NCBI GenBank assembly: GCA_035544675.1 | Contig: DATKCA010000052.1 | Span: 1 to 10,282, forward strand | DNA length: 10,282 bases | Direction of reading: 5' to 3' | Origin: DATKCA01 sp035544675 | GTDB lineage: Bacteria > Acidobacteriota > Thermoanaerobaculia > Gp7-AA8 | Notes under the pieces: model-generated | The model's database searches: none | Told to the model about the DNA's origin: nothing | Seen by the model: the letters and a program-made list of their open reading frames with translations, nothing else | Translations under genes and position numbers: made by a program | Part shown: positions 6,025 through 10,282 of the stretch, piece by piece | Layout: the number at the start of each line of letters is the position of its first letter | Numbering within the stretch: position 1 is the stretch's first letter

Positions 6025-6522
6025 CTATAGCGTCGCCAGCTGCTCCTTCGGATACGTCGACGGGTCGACCTTCGGGTGCGCCTGCGCGACCTTGCCGCTC
6101 TCGTCGATCACGTACGCGATCCTCCGCGCGTACTCATCCTTCGGGCTGTCACAGGCTCCGTACGCGAGACCGATCTTGTGGTCCGTGTCAGAGAGCAGGC
6201 GGAAGGGAAAGCTGAACTTCTTCGCGAAGTCCGCATTCTCCTTCACGGTGTCGAAGCTCACTCCGACGACCTCGGCGTTCTTCGCCTTGTACTGGTCCAT
6301 GAGGTCCCGGAACCCGGAACCCTCTCTGCTTCAGCCGGGTGTGTCGGCCTTCGGGTAGAACCAGAGAACGACCTTCCTGCCGCGCAGATCGCGCAGGCGG
6401 ACGGTCTCGCTGCTGTGATCGGTGGCCTCGAAGTCAGGGGCAGCCTCCCCCGTTTTCAGCATGTGCCGCGGCCCTCCAGTCAGGCTCTTGAACGCGAAAC
6501 GGAGCATCCCGCCGAGTGACAT
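6025..6522 (-). CDS. Selenocysteine-containing peroxiredoxin (BCP/PrxQ-like), in-frame TGA read as Sec
   Basis: This thiol/selenol peroxidase would reduce H2O2 and organic hydroperoxides in the cytoplasm. Reading through one TGA (6333-6331) gives 165 residues. The N-terminal part contains GEAAPDFEATD and VVLWFYPKADTPG (51-63). The TGA is residue 64, exactly the peroxidatic position of the PxxxTxxC signature (P57, T61, U64). The frame then continues without any shift as SREGSGFRDLMDQYKAK and VVGVSFDT, through YGACDSP, to TAG. The BCP-type resolving Cys at +5 is Ser (S69); C124 is the other candidate partner. A SECIS-like stem-loop follows the TGA at once. ATG 6522 starts a 20-residue extension compared with many BCPs; M6 and M21 are alternatives. 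The upstream leader is one arm of a perfect 31-bp inverted repeat. A simple nonsense mutation is the alternative, but the exact catalytic position makes it unlikely. Confidence 0.9.
6301..6324 (-). promoter_or_regulatory. Putative bacterial SECIS stem-loop
   Basis: Downstream of the UGA, GAGG (6324-6321) pairs with CCTC (6304-6301). U6319-A6305 and a U6318-G6306 wobble continue the stem past a bulged G6320. CCGG (6317-6314) then pairs with CCGG (6310-6307), leaving a GUU apical loop (6313-6311). The loop begins 18 nt after the UGA and opens with G-U. This agrees with the general bacterial SECIS rules: loop 16-37 nt from the UGA, a short loop with an early G, and an upper stem of at least 4 bp. 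It lies inside the coding sequence, as is normal in bacteria. Confidence 0.7.
6331..6333 (-). other. In-frame UGA, predicted selenocysteine codon
   Basis: TGA stands where homologues have TGC or TGT for the peroxidatic Cys (T-P-G-U). The gene itself ends in TAG. TGA is the normal stop of tkt, the DUF2378-like, cNMP, M48, dehydratase, ferritin-like, SDR and GNAT genes, so a general reassignment of TGA is ruled out. Confidence 0.85.
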
Positions 6523-6536
6523 CGTTGCAATTGTAA

Positions 6537-6607
6537 TCTCCTCTGTGCTCTCTGTGTTCTCTGTGGTGGAAAATCAACCACAGAGAACACAGAGAGCACA
6601 GAGGAGA
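6537..6607. repeat. Perfect 31-bp inverted repeat between divergent genes
   Basis: Bases 6537-6567 and 6577-6607 are exact reverse complements (31 of 31) around a 9-nt loop (GGAAAATCA). Each arm is three near-identical 9-bp units of the type NNCTCTGTG (on the other strand CACAGAGNN). The element takes up 71 of the 91 bp between the peroxiredoxin and SDR start codons. Both genes therefore have the same leader, ending in GAGGAGA. I recall similar CTCTGTG-type dispersed repeats in other bacterial genomes but cannot verify this here. No clear -35/-10 pair is visible for either gene. Confidence 0.95.
6601..6606 (+). promoter_or_regulatory. Shine-Dalgarno of the SDR gene inside the inverted repeat
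   Basis: GAGGAG lies 7 nt before the ATG at 6614 and is the outer end of the right repeat arm. A transcript containing both arms would hide it in a 31-bp helix. The mirror copy on the minus strand is 14 nt from the peroxiredoxin ATG, a poorer spacing. Confidence 0.7.
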
Positions 6608-6613
6608 ACGAAG

Positions 6614-7309
6614 ATGGACATCTCGACTGCGAAAGCGCTGGTGACGGGCGGCAGTTCCGGCATCGGATTGGAAACCGCCCGGCAGCTCCGGCAACGCGGG
6701 GCGCAGGTGGCCATCTGCGGGCGCGACGCCGCGAAGCTGCGCGAGGCAGCCGCGGAGATCGATGCCCTGCCGGTCGAGGGCGACGTGAGCGTGGAGGCGG
6801 ACGTCGTCCGCATGGTCCGCACCGTCGAGGAGTCGTTCGGGGGCTATGACGTCCTGATCAACAACGCCGGCTTCGGCAGCTTTGCGCCGCTGGTGGAGAC
6901 CTCCCTCGGCGACATGCAGCGGCTGTTTGCCACGAACGTCTTCGGCGCGATGCTGGCCGCGCGCGAGTCGGCCAGGGTCTTCATCCGCCGGAATCGCGGC
7001 AACATCATCAATGTCTCGTCCAGCGCCGGCGTGCGCGGCTTCGCCGGCGGCACGTCCTACTCGGCCAGCAAGTTCGCGGTCTCGAGCATGACCGAGTGCT
7101 GGCGCGCGGAGCTGCGCAAGAACAACATCCGCGTCATGCAGATCAACCCCAGCGAAGTGCAGACGGCGTTCTTCGCCGGCCGCGAGCGCCCGCTGAGCGA
7201 GCGCAAGCTGCGCTCTCTCGACATCGCGCTGGCCATCCTCTCCATGCTGGAGCTGGACGACCGCGGGTTCATCACCGAGATGAGCGTCTGGGCCACGAAC
7301 CCCGATTGA
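6614..7309 (+). CDS. Short-chain dehydrogenase/reductase (classical SDR)
   Basis: This 231-residue Rossmann-fold NAD(P)-dependent oxidoreductase is cytoplasmic. The cofactor glycine motif is TGGSSGIG (11-18), NNAG is at 83-86, and the catalytic set is N108, S136, Y149 and K153 (YSASK). R37 just after the second beta strand (CGRD) suggests NADP(H). The tail is short, with ITEMSVWATNPD at the end, as in the FabG-like 3-oxoacyl reductase and YMR226C-like serine/hydroxy-acid dehydrogenase groups. The substrate cannot be told. The ATG at 6614 has GAGGAG 7 nt upstream; the longer open frame (back to 6422) would run through the inverted repeat and the antisense of the peroxiredoxin. It is divergent from the peroxiredoxin and ends 14 bp from the convergent M16 gene, with no obvious terminator between them. 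Confidence 0.95.
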   Translation: MDISTAKALVTGGSSGIGLETARQLRQRGAQVAICGRDAAKLREAAAEIDALPVEGDVSVEADVVRMVRTVEESFGGYDVLINNAGFGSFAPLVETSLGDMQRLFATNVFGAMLAARESARVFIRRNRGNIINVSSSAGVRGFAGGTSYSASKFAVSSMTECWRAELRKNNIRVMQINPSEVQTAFFAGRERPLSERKLRSLDIALAILSMLELDDRGFITEMSVWATNPD

Positions 7310-7323
7310 GACGACACGGACGG

Positions 7324-10074
7324 CTACTCCGGCAGCGCCTCCAACTCCCCGGCCACCACCACGTGCAGCTTGTCCGCGACCAGATGCCTCTTCATGGCCG
7401 CGTTCACCTGGGCCCTGGTCACCGCTCGAATCCGGGACGGGTACTCGTCGAGGTACTTCGGACCGAAGCCGAACTTCTCGGCCGTGACGAGCGCGGACGC
7501 CACTCCGGCGTTGCTGCCGAGGTTCACCTGGAAGTTGCCGGCAAAGAAGTTCTTCTGGATGGCGACCTCTTCATCCGTGACTCCTTCCCTGGCGAACTTC
7601 ACGATCTCGTCCTCGGTCGACTTCATGGCCCTGGCCAGGTTCTGAGGGGCCACGTTCACGTTGACGAGCCAGACGCCGTCCAGCGCGTCGCTCATCTGAT
7701 ATCGCGATGAGAGGTTGTACGAGAGCCCCTCCGTATCGCGCACGCGGCGGCCGATGCGGGACGAGAGCGCGTTCTGCCCGAGGGCGGCGTTGCCGACGAG
7801 GGCGGCCTCGTAGTCGGGGTCGTTGCGGCGCAGCCCGCTCGGGCCTCCGAAGATGAGGTTCATGTTGGCCTTGCCGGGCATGGTGACGACTTCGCGCGCC
7901 GCCTCCGTGGTAGCGCTGACGCGATCCGCCTCGAGCCTCATGCGCTGGCCCTTCGGCAGGGCGCCGAAGCGTTTCTCGACCAGCGCGATCGTCTTCGCGG
8001 CATCGACGCTGCCCACGATGGCCAGGATCATGTTCGAGCCGGTGTAGTGCCGGCGATGGAACTCCCGGAGGTCGCCGGCGGTCGCGGCTTCGAGACTGGC
8101 CAGCTTCGCGTCTTTCCCTGCCACGCGGTACGGATGGTCTTTCGAATAGACGAGCTGCGTCAGCTTCTCGATGGCGCGGGCCGACGTGTTGTCATCGGAG
8201 CGCATCACACCGGTGCGCATCTCCGGTTTGGACTTGGCCAGCTCCTCCGGCGAAAACGCCGGATTCCTGATCTCGTCCGACAGCACGTCGAGCAGCAGCG
8301 GCAGGTCGCGCGAGAGCCCGTTCACGGCCAGGTTCATCTCGAACGTGTTCGTGCCGTACGACCGCGTCGCGCCGGCGTTCTCGAGCAGCGCGCCAACCTG
8401 CTCCTTGGTCCGCGACTTCGTGCCGCGCTGCATCATGCGTGTGGTCAGCTCGGGCAGCGCCACCGTCGAAGAGGGCACCGACGACTCGCCGGCGAACACG
8501 AGGCCACGGATGGCAACAGTCGGCACCGCGTGGTTCTCCACGACGTTGACGGTGAGGCCGTTCGGCAGCACCCGGCGGACCGTGCGTGACGCAAAGGAGC
8601 CCGTGGCGCGACTGCCCCGCTTCTGTGAAGCGCCGCCATTCCTGGCGGCGGCCTGCTTCTGTGGGGCGCCGTCATTGCTGGCGGCGGCCGGTGAAGCAAC
8701 CGCGCTCGCCCCGGGCACAAACCAGCCCACCGTGGCGTGCTCGGCCACCAGGTACGTCGCGGCGACCCGCCCCACGTCCGCCGGCGTCACCGCGTTGATG
8801 TTGTCCACGTAGTCGAGGAACCACTTCCAGTTCGCCGACGCCACCGCCTCGCCCAGACTCGAGGCGAACGGGTAGGTGCCGTCGCGCTCGCGGATGGAGG
8901 ACACCTCGATCTGGCGCTGGGCGCGCCTGACCTCTTCCTCCGTCACGCCGTTCTCGGCAACTTCGCGAAGCGCCGCCTTGATCGCCGCCTCCACTTCCTC
9001 GTGCGTCTTGCCGGCCAGCGCGGTGGCCCCGACGAGCAGCGGGAACGGATCGCGGAGAGTGAAGTTGGCGGTGAAGACATCGGAGGCGAGCTGCTTCTCC
9101 ACGACCGCTTTGTGCAGCCGCGATGACACGCCCCGGCCGAGAATCGCCGACAGGACTTCGAGCGGAATGAAGTCCGGGTGCATCGCGCCCGGCCGGATGT
9201 AGCCGATCATCACCAGTCCGACCTGGCCGGGCCGGCGCACGATCGTCCGCCTCTCCCCTTCCTGCGGAGGCTCCACCGTGATCACCTGTGGAATCGGGTT
9301 CGGCGACTTCCCGAAGCCGCCGAACTCGCGGTCGAAGAGCTCCAGCGCGCGCTGCGGCTCGAAGTCGCCGACGAGCAGCGCATCGGAGTTGTTCGCCCAG
9401 AAGAAGTTCCTGTAGTGCTCGCGAAGCTTCTCGGTGGTCACGCCCTCGATGTCGGAGCGGTAGCCGATCGTGCTCCAGTGGTAGGGATGGGCCTGGATGG
9501 CAGAGCCGATCACCGCCTTGAAGAGCGCCTGGCTCGGGTTGTTCTCGCCGATCTCGAACTCGTTGCGCACGACCGACATCTCCGGCTGGCGCTCCTCGTC
9601 GAGGATGAGGGCCCGGCCGAGACGATCGGCCTCGATCTTCATGGCCAGCTCGAGCTTGTCCGCCGGCAGCGTGGAGTAGCCGTTCATCCGGGCGTACCAG
9701 GTGGTCATGTTCGTCGACGAGAAGTCGGCGCCGGCCTCGTACAGGACCTCCTGAAACGTCTTGTGGCCCCTGGCCCGCCCGAAGTTCTCGGTGGACTTGT
9801 TGAAGATCATGTGCTCGAGCAGGTGCGCCGAGCCGGTGTGGCCCGGCGCCTCATTCCGCGAGCCGACGTGGTACACGACCATGAACGTGAACACCGGCGT
9901 GGCGTGATCCGGCGCCAGGAGGATCGTCATGTCGTTGGACTTGAGCCGGTACTGCGTCAGGCCGCGATACGTCTCGACCATCTCGACGTTGGCAGGGAGC
10001 CTGGGCTGGGCGGAGAGCGCTGTCGCGGTGAGGAACAGCGCGGTGATCAATAGACGGCGCATGGGAACTTTCAT
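7324..10074 (-). CDS. Secreted two-domain M16 (insulinase-like) zinc metallopeptidase
   Basis: This 916-residue protein has an N-terminal signal peptide (MRRLLITALFLTATALSA, residues 5-22, likely cut before Q23), so it is probably periplasmic. The first M16 half (about 30-455) carries the inverted zinc motif HLLEH (84-88) with E87 as catalytic base, and NEFE (171-174) about 84 residues later offers the third ligand E172. The second half (from about 495, RRVLPNGLTVNV) keeps the fold, but its equivalent segment (LPELTTRMMQRGT) lacks HxxEH and should be the inactive partner of the clam-shell. An Ala/Gln/Lys-rich linker (about 458-494) contains two copies of a 12-residue repeat. Substrates are probably short peptides (family knowledge). 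The gene follows the GNAT gene by 3 bp and is likely cotranscribed; M5 is an alternative start. Confidence 0.95.
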   Translation of the reverse strand: MKVPMRRLLITALFLTATALSAQPRLPANVEMVETYRGLTQYRLKSNDMTILLAPDHATPVFTFMVVYHVGSRNEAPGHTGSAHLLEHMIFNKSTENFGRARGHKTFQEVLYEAGADFSSTNMTTWYARMNGYSTLPADKLELAMKIEADRLGRALILDEERQPEMSVVRNEFEIGENNPSQALFKAVIGSAIQAHPYHWSTIGYRSDIEGVTTEKLREHYRNFFWANNSDALLVGDFEPQRALELFDREFGGFGKSPNPIPQVITVEPPQEGERRTIVRRPGQVGLVMIGYIRPGAMHPDFIPLEVLSAILGRGVSSRLHKAVVEKQLASDVFTANFTLRDPFPLLVGATALAGKTHEEVEAAIKAALREVAENGVTEEEVRRAQRQIEVSSIRERDGTYPFASSLGEAVASANWKWFLDYVDNINAVTPADVGRVAATYLVAEHATVGWFVPGASAVASPAAASNDGAPQKQAAARNGGASQKRGSRATGSFASRTVRRVLPNGLTVNVVENHAVPTVAIRGLVFAGESSVPSSTVALPELTTRMMQRGTKSRTKEQVGALLENAGATRSYGTNTFEMNLAVNGLSRDLPLLLDVLSDEIRNPAFSPEELAKSKPEMRTGVMRSDDNTSARAIEKLTQLVYSKDHPYRVAGKDAKLASLEAATAGDLREFHRRHYTGSNMILAIVGSVDAAKTIALVEKRFGALPKGQRMRLEADRVSATTEAAREVVTMPGKANMNLIFGGPSGLRRNDPDYEAALVGNAALGQNALSSRIGRRVRDTEGLSYNLSSRYQMSDALDGVWLVNVNVAPQNLARAMKSTEDEIVKFAREGVTDEEVAIQKNFFAGNFQVNLGSNAGVASALVTAEKFGFGPKYLDEYPSRIRAVTRAQVNAAMKRHLVADKLHVVVAGELEALPE
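8619..8690. repeat. 36-bp tandem repeat with GC palindrome inside the M16 linker
   Basis: Copy 1 is 8619-8654 and copy 2 is 8655-8690, identical at 31 of 36 positions. Thirty-six bp is 12 codons, so the reading frame is kept. The minus-strand translation gives paired AAASNDGAPQKQ- and AAARNGGASQKR-type units. Copy 1 contains a perfect hairpin, CGCCGCCA-TTCC-TGGCGGCG (8631-8650). Copy 2 has the same hairpin with one wobble. The form resembles a REP-like element captured in a flexible linker. Confidence 0.85.
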
Positions 10075-10077
10075 CCT

Positions 10078-10282
10078 TCATCCTTCTTTCATCCACTCGA
10101 ACACGCGATAGTGCTCTCCGTCCATGCCCAATCGCTTGTAGACCTCCTGCGCAAAGGTGTTGCGCACGTCGACGTAGAGGCGGATTCCCTTGACGGTCTC
10201 GTTCGAGCGGGCCATCCGGCGCACGTGCTCGTACAGGCCCGCATAGACGCCGCGGCGGCGGAACTCGGTGCGCACGTACACG
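10078..10282 (-). CDS. GNAT-family N-acetyltransferase, 3' part only
   Basis: Only the last 67 codons lie in the window; the start is beyond the right edge, and the Met near 10281 is probably internal. The visible part fits the C-terminal half of a GNAT fold. It has the acetyl-CoA pyrophosphate-binding region (EFRRRGVYAGLYEHV), a helix, then GIRLYVDVRNTFAQEVYKRLGM, the characteristic strand-Asn-helix-'kkLGF' ending, and VFEWMKEG. The acceptor substrate cannot be inferred. The TGA (10080-10078) is 3 bp from the ATG of the M16 gene, and the purine-rich gene end (AGAAGGA) can act as ribosome site for M16, so both probably form an operon. Confidence 0.85.
   Translation of the reverse strand, partial: VYVRTEFRRRGVYAGLYEHVRRMARSNETVKGIRLYVDVRNTFAQEVYKRLGMDGEHYRVFEWMKEG

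Noticed and set aside
6023..6032. Palindrome CGCTATAGCG at the ferritin/peroxiredoxin junction as a terminator or operator
   Set aside because: It is only 10 bp with no loop or T-run. Chance occurrence at a gene end is plausible.
6331..6333. Peroxiredoxin as a pseudogene or sequencing error
   Set aside because: The frame is intact on both sides, the TGA is exactly at the peroxidatic Cys, the gene ends normally, and a SECIS-like hairpin follows. Chance placement of a nonsense codon there is improbable.
6537..6607. CRISPR-like repeat
   Set aside because: It is a single palindrome made of short phased units, with no spacers and no cas gene nearby.
7096..7710. 204-residue plus-strand open frame across the SDR/M16 junction
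   Set aside because: It lies out of frame over the SDR and antisense to M16, with an Arg/Gly-rich shadow composition.

Overview
This is a G+C-rich (roughly 63-65% by eye), gene-dense bacterial chromosomal segment. Codon choice, TTG/GTG starts, TGA as the usual stop, two-domain M16 and CAAX-type M48 peptidases, and CCCGNG and CTCTGTG intergenic repeats all suggest a soil-type Acidobacteriota or a similar high-GC Gram-negative lineage. That placement is inference; no marker gene fixes it. I see no rRNA, tRNA, transposase, phage gene or CRISPR array.

Layout from left to right. A short intergenic piece carries a perfect GC hairpin (18-39). Then come transketolase (61-2166, minus), a divergent two-gene plus-strand unit made of a DUF2378-like protein (about 2269-2814) and a stand-alone cyclic-nucleotide-binding domain (2819-3256), and a CAAX/Ste24-type M48 membrane protease (3153-4478, minus) whose 3' end overlaps the cNMP gene by 104 bp. 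Next are an inverted pair of CCCGNG hexamer arrays (4491-4580), a PLP-dependent Ser/Thr dehydratase-like enzyme (4602-5504, minus), a divergent ferritin-like diiron protein (5566-6018, plus), a peroxiredoxin (6025-6522, minus), a short-chain dehydrogenase (6614-7309, plus), a secreted two-domain M16 metallopeptidase (7324-10074, minus) and the end of a GNAT acetyltransferase cut by the window edge (10078-10282, minus). No stretch longer than about 125 bp lacks a gene.

The main finding is the peroxiredoxin. Its frame is interrupted by one TGA exactly at the peroxidatic cysteine of the PxxxTxxC motif, and a compact stem-loop with a GUU apical loop begins in the right place downstream. It reads as a selenocysteine peroxiredoxin, not a broken gene. 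Because TGA ends most other genes here, wholesale recoding is excluded, so the cell should carry selA, selB, selC and selD elsewhere. The neighbouring ferritin-like gene is convergent with it and may share an oxidative-stress or iron role (inference).

The second theme is palindromic DNA at gene starts. A perfect 31-bp inverted repeat fills most of the 91-bp gap between the peroxiredoxin and the dehydrogenase, and supplies both genes with the same purine-rich leader ending in GAGGAGA. Two other divergent gene pairs appear to share overlapping -10 elements. The M16 linker contains a duplicated 36-bp unit built around a GC palindrome.
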